Below, piece by piece: positions 1 through 6,859 of a stretch of DNA of 11,661 nucleotides (its first letter is position 1; every line of letters starts with the position of its first letter). Position numbers and translations under genes: made by a program. The DNA comes from an uncultured Acidimicrobiales bacterium (GTDB taxonomy: Bacteria; Actinomycetota; Acidimicrobiia; Acidimicrobiales; Iamiaceae): assembly GCA_937926025.1 (NCBI GenBank), contig CALANQ010000347.1, positions 1 to 11,661 on the forward strand. The letters run 5' to 3'. The notes under the pieces were generated by a model, which was not told where the DNA came from, ran no database searches, and saw nothing but the letters and a program-made list of their open reading frames with translations.

Positions 1-1372
1 GGTGGAGGACCTGGAGGCGGGCCCGCTGGCCGCCGGACATCGTCTCGTAGGGCCGTGAGCCGCAGTCCGCGATGGCGTAGCGGCCGAGGGCGGACAGGGC
101 GGCGTGCTCGTTGAGGTCGTGGGCGGCCAGGATCTCGACCGGGGTCTTCCCGGCGAACTCGGGCCGCTCATCGGTCTGGTGGAACAGGCCGGCGAGGACG
201 CGGGCGCCGAGCTTGAACGTGCCGTCGTGCTCCACGGTGTCGTCGCCGGCGAGCAGCCGGAGCAGGTGGGACTTGCCGGTGCCGTTGGGGCCGAGCACGG
301 CCACCCGGTCGCCCAGGTGCACCTCCAGGTCGAACGGGTCGGTCAGGCCGTGCAGCTCGAGCGCGTCGCACACCAGGGCGACCTTGCCGCTGTCGGCCCC
401 GTCGAGGCGCATGCGCACGGTCTTGGTGGTGGGCGGTGGCGGGGGCGGGCCGGCGTCGACCCAGCGCTGCCACCGGGCCTCCATCACCTCGGCCTTGCGG
501 GCGCTGGACTCGGCGTAGGAGGCCCGCTGCTTCATCTCCTTGAACAGGTGGAACAGGCGGCGCTCCTCGGCGTTCCACCGGGCGAGCGCGTCGCCGAGGG
601 CTTCGTTGCGGGCCTCGCGGGCGTCGTCGTAGGTGGACCAGCTGCCGGGGTGGGTCCACGCGCCGTTGCCCTCGATGGTGATGACGGCGTCGGCCGCGGC
701 GGCGAGCAGCTCCCGGTCGTGGCTGATGAGCAGGACGGTCTTGCGGGTCTCGATGAGCCGCTGCTCCAGCCAGCGCTTCCCCGGGATGTCCAGGAAGTTG
801 TCGGGCTCGTCGAGCAGCAGGATCTCGGCGTCGGAGCCGAGCAGGGACTCCAGGACCAGGCGCTTGCGCTGGCCTCCGGACACGCGCGAGATGGGCCGCT
901 GGCCGGCCTCGTCGAGGCCCGTGCCCAGGACCGACGTCCACACGGCGTCCCACCGGGCCTCCTGGTCGTAGCCGCCGACCTCGGCCCACTCGATGGATGC
1001 GGTGGCGAGGGCGATGCCGGTGGCGTCGGTGGGAGCGGCGTCGTTGGCGGCCTCGGCGTCGGCCAGGGCGAGGCCGGCGGCGGCGATCTGGGAGGGGGCG
1101 AAGCGCACCAGCAGCTCCCGCACGGTGGTGGCGGCATCGTCGCCGGTGCCGATGGCCTGGGGCATGAGCGCCACCGATCCGTCGGCGCGGATCTGGCCGT
1201 CGTCGAGCGGCAGCTCGCCCGTGATGCACCGCAGGAGCGTGGACTTGCCGACGCCGTTCGCCCCCACGAGCGCGGCGTGCTGGCCCGACCGGACCCGGAA
1301 CGACACGTCCGAGAACAAGACAGCCCCGCCGGGGTGCGCGTAGCTCGCGCCGGTCACATTGATGGCAGCCAC
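1..1372 (-). CDS. ABC-F family ATP-binding protein (C-terminus cut by window edge)
   Basis: Soluble tandem-ATPase protein of the ABC-F group. Members act on ribosomes (translation factors or antibiotic-resistance proteins) rather than in transport, and no membrane segment is seen here. 457 residues are visible. Walker A1 GANGVGKST is at about 37-45, the first signature VSGGQ at 164-168, Walker B1 ILLLDEP at 184-190 with the catalytic Glu189 and a DEPDNFLD variant of the usual DEPTNHLD, and the H-loop SHD around His218. A charged linker follows (about 245-305), then a Pro run, Walker A2 GPNGTGKS at 361-368 and the second signature MSGGQ at 445-449. The second Walker B and the C-terminus lie beyond base 1; families of this type run about 530-560 residues. 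The start is GTG at 1372: it is the only start codon after the in-frame TGA at 1382-1384. No clear Shine-Dalgarno is seen. Divergent from the oxidoreductase gene. The subfamily and any resistance role cannot be told. Confidence 0.93.
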   Translation of the reverse strand, partial: MAAINVTGASYAHPGGAVLFSDVSFRVRSGQHAALVGANGVGKSTLLRCITGELPLDDGQIRADGSVALMPQAIGTGDDAATTVRELLVRFAPSQIAAAGLALADAEAANDAAPTDATGIALATASIEWAEVGGYDQEARWDAVWTSVLGTGLDEAGQRPISRVSGGQRKRLVLESLLGSDAEILLLDEPDNFLDIPGKRWLEQRLIETRKTVLLISHDRELLAAAADAVITIEGNGAWTHPGSWSTYDDAREARNEALGDALARWNAEERRLFHLFKEMKQRASYAESSARKAEVMEARWQRWVDAGPPPPPPTTKTVRMRLDGADSGKVALVCDALELHGLTDPFDLEVHLGDRVAVLGPNGTGKSHLLRLLAGDDTVEHDGTFKLGARVLAGLFHQTDERPEFAGKTPVEILAAHDLNEHAALSALGRYAIADCGSRPYETMSGGQRARLQVLH

Positions 1373-1478
1373 AGCCGGACATCATCGCCCACCGACCCGA
1401 CCCGCCCCGCACGAGATCGGGGGGCGATCGCGGGGATGAGGCGGGGGTGGTTCCGGGGACGAGGGGGTAGAACGGACG

Positions 1479-3793
1479 GTGATGACGACGCCGGCACCGG
1501 GGGACGAGGAGCGCGACGACGAGGGCGGGCTGCACGTCGGCGCTCGCAAGCAGGTGGCGGCCGGGATCCCCGGGGTCCTGTGGTCGATGCGGCACGCGCA
1601 GGAGCAGCTGGGGCCGGTGCGGTCGGCGAAGACGCTGCTCAAGCTCAACCAGCCCGACGGGTTCGACTGCCCCGGGTGCGCCTGGCCCGATCCCGGCCAC
1701 ACGTCGCACTTCGAGTTCTGCGAGAACGGGGCGAAGGCCATCGCCGAAGAGGCCACGGTCCGGCGCATCGATGCCGGGTTCTTCGCCCGCCACACCGTCG
1801 ACGACCTGGCCTCGCGCACCGACCACTGGCTGGGTCAGCAGGGGCGCCTCACCGAGCCGATGCACCGCCCGGCCGGCGCCCAGCACTACCGCCCGATCAG
1901 CTGGGACGACGCGTTCGGCGTGGTGGCCGACGCGCTGGCGGCCAGTGGTGATCCCGACCGAGCGGTCTTCTACACGTCGGGTCGCACCAGCAACGAGGCG
2001 GCGTTCCTGTACCAGCTGCTGGTGCGCAAGGTCGGCACCAACAACCTGCCGGACTGCTCGAACATGTGCCACGAGTCCAGCGGCGTGGCGCTCTCGCAGA
2101 CCATCGGCATCGGCAAGGGCAGCGTCACCCTCGACGACGTGCACGAGGCCGAGCTGCTGCTGATCGTGGGGCAGAACCCGGGCACCAACCACCCCCGGAT
2201 GCTGAGCGCGCTGGAGGAGGCCAAGCGCCGAGGTGCGGTGATCGTGGCCGTGAACCCGCTGCCCGAGGCGGGGCTGATCCGCTTCAAGAACCCGCAGAAG
2301 GCCCGCGGCATCGTGGGGCGGGGCACGGCGCTGGCCGACGAGTACCTGCAGGTGAAGCTGGGGGCGGACCTGGCCCTGTTCGAGCTGCTGAACCGGCGCC
2401 TGGTCGAGCTGGACGACGAGCGCGGCGGCGGCGTGCTGGACCGGGCGTTCCTGGACGAGCGCTGCGACGGCGTCGACGAGCTCTTCGCCCACCTCCGCTC
2501 GCTCGACGTCGATGCGCTGCTCGCGGCCACGGGCCTGGCGGCCGACGAGGTCGAGCGGGTGGCGCAGCTGCTGGCCGATCGCAGCCGCATCATCATCTGC
2601 TGGGCGATGGGGATCACCCAGCACCGCCAGGCCGTGCCGACCATCCGGGAGATGGTCAACACCCTGCTGCTGCGGGGTGCCATCGGGCGGGCGGGGGCCG
2701 GGGTCTGCCCGGTGCGCGGCCACTCCAACGTGCAGGGCGACCGGACGATGGGCATCTACGAGAAGCCGGCTCCGGCGTTCCTCGACGCCCTCGCCGCCGA
2801 GTTCGGGTTCGAGCCGCCACGAGATCACGGGTACGACACGGTCGACGCGATCCGTGCGATGGCCCGGGGCGACGTCGACGTGTTCGTCGGCATGGGCGGC
2901 AACTTCCTGGCGGCCACCCCGGACACCGAGGCCACCCGGGCCGCGCTCGCCCGCACCAAGCTCACCGTGCAGGTCAGCACCAAGCTCAACCGTTCCCACG
3001 TGCAGGGCGGCGAGGCGGCGCTGATCCTGCCGTGCCTCGGTCGCACGGAGATCGACCGGACGGGCGGCGCGGTCCAGCGGGTCACCGTGGAGGACTCCAT
3101 GTCCATGGTCCACGCGTCGGCCGGCCGCCTGGAGCCGGCCTCACCGCACCTCCGCAGCGAGGTGGCCATCGTGTGCGGCCTCGCCCGGCGCATCCTCGGT
3201 GCCGGCGACGACGTGCCGTGGGCCGAGCTGGCCGCGGACTACGGGCGCATCCGGGACCGGATCGAGGCCGTGGTGCCGGGGTTCACCGCCGCATCGACCA
3301 TCCCGGCGGGTTCGTGCTGCCCCACCCGCCCCGCGACCAGCGCGTGTTCACCACGGACACCGGGAAGGCCCGGCTGACCTGCAACGCGTTCGTCGGCGAC
3401 GACGTCCCGCCCGGGCGGCTGGTCCTCCAGACGCTGCGCTCCCACGACCAGTTCAACACCACGATCTACGGCCTCGACGACCGCTACCGGGGCATCAAGG
3501 ACGGCCGGCGGGTGGTGTTCGTCCACCCCGACGATCTGCGCGCCCTGGCCTCGGTCGACGGCCCGGGCGGCGGCCGGTTCGCCGACGGCGATGTGGTCGA
3601 CGTGGTCAGCGAGGCGGCCGACGGGACCGAGCGCCGGGCTGACGCGTTCCGCCTCGTGGCCTACGACGTGGCCCGCGGCACCTGTGCCGCCTACTTCCCC
3701 GAGGCCAACGTCCTGGTCCCGCTCGACGCCGTCGCCGAGGAGAGCAACACGCCTGCCTCCAAGGCCGTGGTCGTCCGCTTCGAGCACCGCTGA
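1479..3793 (+). CDS. YdeP/FdhF-type molybdopterin oxidoreductase alpha subunit, frameshifted near 3282-3292
   Basis: Large Mo-bis(MGD) oxidoreductase of the formate-dehydrogenase-like clade that includes E. coli YdeP; the physiological substrate of the clade is not established. An N-terminal DCPGCAW motif (Cys64, Cys67) and FCENGAKA (Cys81) precede the Mo domains. NMCHESSGVAL places Cys197 where FdhF-type enzymes carry the Mo-ligating Cys/Sec. LIVGQNPGTNHPRM, GITQHRQAV and CPVRGHSNVQGDRTMG are typical cofactor-binding segments. The C-terminal molydop-binding domain (TGKARLT, QTLRSHDQFNTTIYGLDDRYRG) is in another frame: reading leaves frame after VPGFTA (about base 3290) and resumes as RIDHPGGFVLP from 3290. 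Together the parts make about 770 residues, near the family length. No Tat signal is seen, so it is cytoplasmic. GTG 1479 and ATG 1482 are both possible starts, with a GAGGGGG stretch at 1461-1467 upstream. No FdhD, Fe-S or cytochrome partner lies in the window. If the frameshift is real, the product ends at 3377 and lacks its last domain. Confidence 0.88.
3282..3292 (+). other. Frameshift site in the molybdopterin oxidoreductase
   Basis: Upstream of this point the frame starting at 1479 has almost only G/C third positions and family-like protein sequence. Downstream that frame gains A/T-ending codons (GCA, GGT, TGT, TCA, CCA, ACA, GGA) and reads SCCPTRPATSACSPRTPGRPG to a stop near 3377. The frame two bases further on takes over with clean codons and the expected GGFVLP...TTDTGKARLT domain. 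Relative to the usual spacing between VPGF and the PGGF motif a few residues are missing, consistent with a small deletion of 1 nt or 3n+1 nt. Confidence 0.85.
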
Positions 3794-3808
3794 CCGGCGG
3801 CCGCGCTG

Positions 3809-3837
3809 ACCCGCCGGCCCGCGCGGCCCCGGCGGGT
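3809..3837. terminator. Inverted repeat between convergent genes, likely bidirectional terminator
   Basis: A perfect 9-bp inverted repeat (ACCCGCCGG at 3809-3817, CCGGCGGGT at 3829-3837) with an 11-nt GC-rich loop. It lies 15 bp after the oxidoreductase stop and 24 bp beyond the stop of the convergent peptidase gene. There is no T tract on either side, as is common in high-GC actinobacteria, so the function is inferred from position and pairing. Confidence 0.55.
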
Positions 3838-3840
3838 GGG

Positions 3841-3858
3841 CTGGGTCGGCTGGGTCGG
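3841..3858. repeat. Two tandem copies of CTGGGTCGG
   Basis: CTGGGTCGG occurs at 3841-3849 and again at 3850-3858, directly between the inverted repeat and the stop codon of the M23 peptidase gene. Only two copies are present. It may be a slippage product; no function is evident. Confidence 0.6.
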
Positions 3859-3861
3859 CTG

Positions 3862-4916
3862 CTACTCGGGGAGGTGGAGGCGCTCGCCCGTGCTGCCGAC
3901 CATGTCCAGCAGCGGGACGAGGACGTCGGTCCACCACGGGTCGGAACCGGCGCGGCCCCGCCGGCCGACGCCGAGCCCGACGCGGTGCCGGCGACGGTGG
4001 TGGCCGGGGCGGTGCCGGGCGGGTTCGTGCTGCCGTCGTCGGGGGTGCGGTCGTTGGCGACGGCGGTGGCCCGGGACCCGTCCGTGATGCAGGTGTTGCC
4101 GTCGCTGGCGACGGTGAGCGAGCCCCACGGGAGCTCGGCCCAGCTGGCGATGCCCGCCACCTCGGGGAACGACACCAGCAGGTTGCCCCGGCACGCGAAC
4201 AGCGGCCCGGGGTCGATGGAGCTGCGCGACCGGGAGTTGCTGCCGCCCGGATTGTCGAACTCCTCGAAGTGCAGGTGCGGCGTGGAGGCCGAGCCGGTCT
4301 GGCCCACCTTGCCGAGGAGCGTCGTCTCGTCGACCCACATGCCCTCGGGCGGGACGTACGCCTCGGAGAGGTGCGCGTAGACCGTGGTGATGCCGAAGCC
4401 GTGGTCGATGCTGATCACGTTGCCGAAGCCGGAACCGCCGGGCTTGCCGGTGAGGTTGGTGGCGAAGCCGGCGCCGGCCGCGTACACCGGCGTGCCGGTC
4501 TCGGCGATGAAGTCGATGGCCCACCGGCTGTGGTGGCCGCTGCACTCGTAGCCGTGCTGGGACCCGTGCGAGTTGAGCGTGCAGCCCACCTTGACCTCGC
4601 CGCCGGGCAGGTCGCGCCGGAGCGGCAGCCACAGGGGGTGCGAGTGGACGTCGGGCCCGGCGGTGGTGCGCTCGGGGATCACGACGAACGCCGGCGCTCC
4701 GGCGGCGGGGGTTTCCGGCTGCTGCTGGGCGAGCACGGGGTTGGCCGCCGTACCCACGAGGGCGGCGGCGGCACAGACGATGAGCAGCGGGATGCGTCGT
4801 CGAGGGTGACGGTGCGGGCGGATCTCGGGCCTCCAGGCCGGGGGCCACGTCCGGACGAAGCTAGATGCCCCCGCAACCACCCCTGCAACCGCCGCTGGGG
4901 ACCTTCGGCCCTGCAT
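3862..4916 (-). CDS. Secreted M23-family metallopeptidase (LytM/peptidoglycan endopeptidase type), apparent frameshift near the C-terminus
   Basis: Zn-dependent peptidase of the M23 fold, expected to cut peptide bonds of peptidoglycan outside the membrane. Counting from ATG 4916, an Arg/His-rich n-region leads to a hydrophobic stretch (about 43-60, IPLLIVCAAAALVGTAANPVLA) and a likely signal-peptidase site after VLA near residue 63. Metal/catalytic motifs are HHSRWAIDF (His128/129, Asp135), VYAHL (His182) and PHLHFEEFD (His204, His206). Cys pairs in VGCTLN, YECSG and FACRG suggest disulfides. A Ser/Gly/Thr/Ala linker follows. Near 3945-3962 coding quality switches frame, giving a tail DPWWTDVLVPLLDMVGSTGERLHLPE ending at TAG 3862-3864; the unshifted frame would run to 3606, into the convergent oxidoreductase gene. 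The start is uncertain: TTG 4937, ATG 4916 and GTG 4880 are in frame, and third-position GC falls upstream of about 4862, favouring a late start. Divergent from the YcnI-type gene. Confidence 0.82.
3942..3965 (-). other. Probable frameshift site in the M23 peptidase gene
   Basis: Reading leftward, the peptidase frame has G/C-ending codons until APVPT and then turns to CGT, GGT, GGA, ACA, GCA, GCA, AGT. The neighbouring frame over the same bases gives GGT TCC GAC CCG TGG TGG ACC GAC GTC and continues with all but one G/C third position to a stop at 3862, placed exactly before the intergenic repeat. The exact base is not defined; the run GGGGCCGCGCCGG is the likely place. Confidence 0.7.
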
Positions 4917-4984
4917 CGGTGCCGATCCGGGAACCAAGATGGCCCGGCGAACGACTCACCCCTCGTCCGCTCCGTCGCTTCCCT

Positions 4985-4988
4985 GGAG
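4985..4988 (+). promoter_or_regulatory. Ribosome binding site (GGAG) that fixes the GTG start of the YcnI-type gene
   Basis: GGAG at 4985-4988 stands 6 nt before GTG 4995. The frame stays open far upstream, so this site together with the signal peptide that begins at once decides the start. Confidence 0.7.
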
Positions 4989-4994
4989 AACCCC

Positions 4995-5744
4995 GTGTTC
5001 CGAGTCCGCTTGCGCTTCCCCATCGCCGTCGCCACCGCGGTCACCGTGGCGCTGTGCATCGCCGGACCGGCGTCAGCGCACATCCACACCGACCCGGAGG
5101 AGGTGAAGGCGGGGACGTCGAACGCGGTCGGCTTCGTGATCGAGCACGGCTGCGACGGCTCGCCCACCACCAAGGTGGAGCTGCAGCTGCCCGACGGTGT
5201 GACCGCCATCTCCGCCGAGGACCAGGCCGGGTTCACCGCCTCGGTCGACGGCCAGGTCGTCACCTTCGACGGCGGCACCCTGCCCGACGGCACCGAGCAG
5301 GCGTTCACCGTGACCTTCACCGCGCCCACCGAGGCCGGCACCATCGACATCCCGCTGATCCAGACCTGCGAGGAAGGCTCCACCGATTGGATCGAGCCCG
5401 AGGTCGAAGGCGAGCCCGAGCCCGAGCACCCGGCCCCCCAGCTGGCCATCGCGGCCAACCCCGACGCCACCACCACGACGACCGCCGCGGAGACCACCAC
5501 CACCGGGGCCGCCCCCACCTCGACGGCCGCCCCGGAGACCACCACCTCGACCACGGCCGTCGAGGTGGCCGTCGATGACGAGGACGACGACTCCAGCAGC
5601 AACACGGCCCTCATCGTCGGCATCGCCGCCGCGGTGATCGTGCTGGTGGTCGGCGGCGGCGTGCGCTACGCCCGCTCCAAGAAGTCCGACGGCACCCCCG
5701 AGGATCCGGCCCCCGAGGACACCCCGGCCGACCCCACCGCCTGA
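4995..5744 (+). CDS. ycnI: YcnI-type (DUF1775) copper-associated membrane-anchored protein
   Basis: 249-residue exported protein. Residues 1-28 form a signal peptide (RVRLRFPI..., hydrophobic core, cleavage after ASA), leaving mature HIHTDPEEV with His29 at the N-terminus. YcnI-family domains are known to bind Cu(II) through such a free N-terminal His (monohistidine brace). The domain, about 29-150, shows the HGCDGSPTTKVELQLPDGV signature, QAFTVTFTAPTEAGTIDIPLIQTCEEG and Trp132, in the region where the family has a conserved Trp near the copper site. Cys53 and Cys125 could form a disulfide. A Thr/Ala-rich linker (about 158-190) and an acidic patch lead to a membrane helix (about 203-221) and a short cytoplasmic tail starting RYARSKK, so the domain would sit outside the membrane. 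Start GTG 4995 has GGAG 6 nt upstream. No CopC/CopD or copper exporter is adjacent, so the copper role rests on family knowledge. A strong hairpin follows the stop. Confidence 0.9.
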   Translation: MFRVRLRFPIAVATAVTVALCIAGPASAHIHTDPEEVKAGTSNAVGFVIEHGCDGSPTTKVELQLPDGVTAISAEDQAGFTASVDGQVVTFDGGTLPDGTEQAFTVTFTAPTEAGTIDIPLIQTCEEGSTDWIEPEVEGEPEPEHPAPQLAIAANPDATTTTTAAETTTTGAAPTSTAAPETTTSTTAVEVAVDDEDDDSSSNTALIVGIAAAVIVLVVGGGVRYARSKKSDGTPEDPAPEDTPADPTA

Positions 5745-5751
5745 TCACGGA

Positions 5752-5780
5752 CGGGCCGGCCGCTCCGAGCGGCCGGCCCG
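5752..5780. terminator. Strong GC hairpin, terminator for ycnI-type gene and tRNA-Thr
   Basis: GGGCCGGCCGCT (5753-5764) pairs perfectly with AGCGGCCGGCCC (5768-5779) around a CCG loop; the flanking C5752-G5780 adds a 13th pair. It lies 7 bp past the stop of the plus-strand gene and 10 bp past the 3' end of the minus-strand tRNA, so it can serve both directions. No T tract. Confidence 0.75.
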
Positions 5781-5790
5781 CTCGCAACCG

Positions 5791-5864
5791 AGCCCGCGGT
5801 GGGAATCGAACCCACGACCTGCCGCTTACAAGGCGGCTGCTCTAGCCAACTGAGCTACACGGGC
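5791..5864 (-). tRNA. trnT(ugu): tRNA-Thr (anticodon UGU)
   Basis: A complete 74-nt cloverleaf on the minus strand. The acceptor arm GCCCGTG/CGCGGGC has 7 pairs with one T-G. The D arm is GCTC...GAGC, the anticodon arm GCCGC-CTTGTAA-GCGGC with anticodon TGT (reads ACA), the variable region AGGTC, and the T arm GTGGG-TTCGAAT-CCCAC. The discriminator is T. The 3' CCA is not encoded: the next bases read CGG. Reads in the same direction as the nucleotidyltransferase cassette upstream and ends just before the hairpin. Confidence 0.97.
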
Positions 5865-5919
5865 GAGGGACCGATGGTAGGCGCACGGCTCGGCGCGTCC
5901 TGCCGCTGTTCGCCCTCGC

Positions 5920-6417
5920 TCAGCCTTCCCGTTGGGCGATCTCGCTGCGAAGGGCGGAGAGGACCTCGACCTCGATCAGATCCTTCGGGCGTGCCGCGGC
6001 TTGCTTCATCGCGATGAGGTCGTCGAGATCACACACCTTGATGGTGACGTCGCCCAGGCTCATCGCCGTGGCCCGTGCGGCGAGGGCGTCGTAACCGGTG
6101 GTGCCCGCGGGCAGCGCCAGGATGTCGACGTCGCCGGCATCGGTGCTGAACGTGAAGTTCGATCCGATCGACAGCGTCTTGGCGTCGAGCAGGAAGGGCA
6201 CGTCGTCGGACACGCCGCGCAGTCGGGCGTGCAGGTTCCGCAGGGCCGCCGCCAGGCGCTCGAGGTTGGCGGCATCCCTGGCGTGGCACACATCGATGTC
6301 CGAGGTGACGGACGGCGAACCGTGGAGCCGCGCCGCGATGCCTCCGATCACGACGAACTCCACGTCGGCCTCCGAGAGCGCTCGCAGCGCAGTCAGCGGG
6401 TCGAACGCGGCGCTCAT
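5920..6417 (-). CDS. Small nucleotidyltransferase (AbiEii/MenT-like fold), second gene of an HTH-NTase cassette
   Basis: 165-residue soluble protein with the DNA-polymerase-beta-like nucleotidyltransferase signature. GG at 25-26 (VVIGGIAARLHG) is followed by SDID at 39-42 (the two metal-binding Asp, with VTSDIDV) and a third acidic strand DVDIL at 96-100. A C-terminal helix segment DLIAMKQAAARPKDLIEVEVL is typical of AbiEii-like and related minimal NTases (Lys/Arg-Lys-Asp pattern). Such enzymes move an NMP or other nucleotide onto a protein or RNA; MenT-type members modify tRNA, but the target here is unknown. The start ATG at 6417 overlaps the stop of the HTH gene (ATGA 6414-6417), implying translational coupling. 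Its 3' end is 55 bp from the tRNA-Thr 5' end, on the same strand. It could be the toxin of a toxin-antitoxin pair; that is inference from gene pairing and fold. Confidence 0.85.
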   Translation of the reverse strand: MSAAFDPLTALRALSEADVEFVVIGGIAARLHGSPSVTSDIDVCHARDAANLERLAAALRNLHARLRGVSDDVPFLLDAKTLSIGSNFTFSTDAGDVDILALPAGTTGYDALAARATAMSLGDVTIKVCDLDDLIAMKQAAARPKDLIEVEVLSALRSEIAQREG

Positions 6418-6728
6418 CGACGGACCGCCTGCTCCAGAGCCGCGAGACCGGCGGCGTCGGTGCGGGCCCGCTCCAGCCGTTGGGCAGGGGTCAGCGCCAG
6501 CAGCTCCCGGATCTGCGTTCGGTCAACACCGAACCCCGGCTCCGGCTCGGCACGGAGGTCGGTCCCGCACGCCCGGAGGAGCCGGAGGACTGTGCCGATC
6601 ATCGGGTCGACCTGACCCTTCTCGATCCGGGCGATGGTCGGCTGGGCCACCCCGGTGCGCTGCGCCAGCTCCCGCTGGGTCCAACCGCAGCGGCGGCGGG
6701 CAGCGAGCACGGTGAGGGCGGGATCCAT
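6414..6728 (-). CDS. Xre/Cro-type HTH regulator, first gene of the HTH-NTase cassette
   Basis: 104-residue DNA-binding protein. The HTH covers about 5-55: TQRELAQRTGVAQPTIARIEKGQVDPMIGTVLRLLRACG, the standard Xre pattern with the recognition helix at QPTIARIEKG. A C-terminal helical tail, LLALTPAQRLERARTDAAGLAALEQAVRR, contains the LTPAQRL element often seen in antitoxin-like regulators paired with a downstream enzyme gene, and could contact the nucleotidyltransferase. Start ATG 6728 is immediately preceded by a palindrome at 6736-6755 and a TATCAT box at -12 to -7, so the mRNA is probably leaderless and self-repressed. Overlaps the next gene by four bases. Confidence 0.88.
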   Translation of the reverse strand: MDPALTVLAARRRCGWTQRELAQRTGVAQPTIARIEKGQVDPMIGTVLRLLRACGTDLRAEPEPGFGVDRTQIRELLALTPAQRLERARTDAAGLAALEQAVRR

Positions 6729-6734
6729 GGGACC

Positions 6735-6740
6735 ATGATA
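6735..6740 (-). promoter_or_regulatory. -10 box (TATCAT) of a likely leaderless promoter for the HTH-NTase cassette
   Basis: TATCAT on the minus strand (6740 to 6735) sits at -12 to -7 relative to the A of ATG 6728, the spacing expected when transcription begins at the start codon, a common arrangement in actinobacteria. No convincing Shine-Dalgarno precedes the ATG. No clear -35 element at 17 bp. Confidence 0.6.
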
Positions 6741-6755
6741 GCGCCAGCACTATCA
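6736..6755. promoter_or_regulatory. Palindromic operator upstream of the HTH gene
   Basis: TGATAGCGC-CA-GCACTATCA: two 9-nt arms matching at 8 of 9 positions with a 2-nt centre. It overlaps the -10 box and ends 7 nt before the ATG. Size and symmetry fit a dimeric Xre repressor site, so autorepression by the adjacent HTH protein is the simplest reading. Confidence 0.7.
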
Positions 6756-6859
6756 AGCCGGATCGGGTTCGTCCGGCGACGTGATCGAACGGGTGGGGCG
6801 CCGCTCTCCGGCACTCGAGCGGTCCGCCGCGATGGTCAGGGCGAGCGGGTGCCCGGGGG

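Noticed and set aside
168..3113. A 981-codon open frame on the minus strand spanning two gene regions
   Set aside because: It crosses the ABC-F gene and the antisense of the oxidoreductase, reads as His/Arg/Asp-rich low-complexity protein, and matches the stop-poor shadow frames expected at this GC content.
3282..3292. Programmed ribosomal frameshifting in the oxidoreductase
   Set aside because: No slippery heptamer, stimulatory Shine-Dalgarno or stop codon at the shift point, and the family is not known to use recoding.
3606..3861. C-terminal extension of the M23 peptidase into the oxidoreductase gene
   Set aside because: Codons there have A/T thirds and the protein is Ser/Arg/Pro-rich; the adjacent frame gives a better tail and a stop at 3862.
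5460..5570. ACC/ACG-rich stretch considered as a nucleotide repeat array
   Set aside because: It is explained as the Thr/Ala-rich stalk codons of the YcnI-type protein; units are irregular and in frame.
5799..6017. Small plus-strand ORF starting MGIEPTTCRLQGGCSSQLSYTGEG
   Set aside because: It is the antisense of the tRNA-Thr gene, a well-known false protein call, and its remainder overlaps the nucleotidyltransferase gene.
5791..6760. Genomic island integrated at tRNA-Thr carrying the HTH-NTase cassette
   Set aside because: The cassette lies on the 5' side of the tRNA. No second copy of the tRNA 3' end, no integrase and no clear drop in GC were seen in the window.
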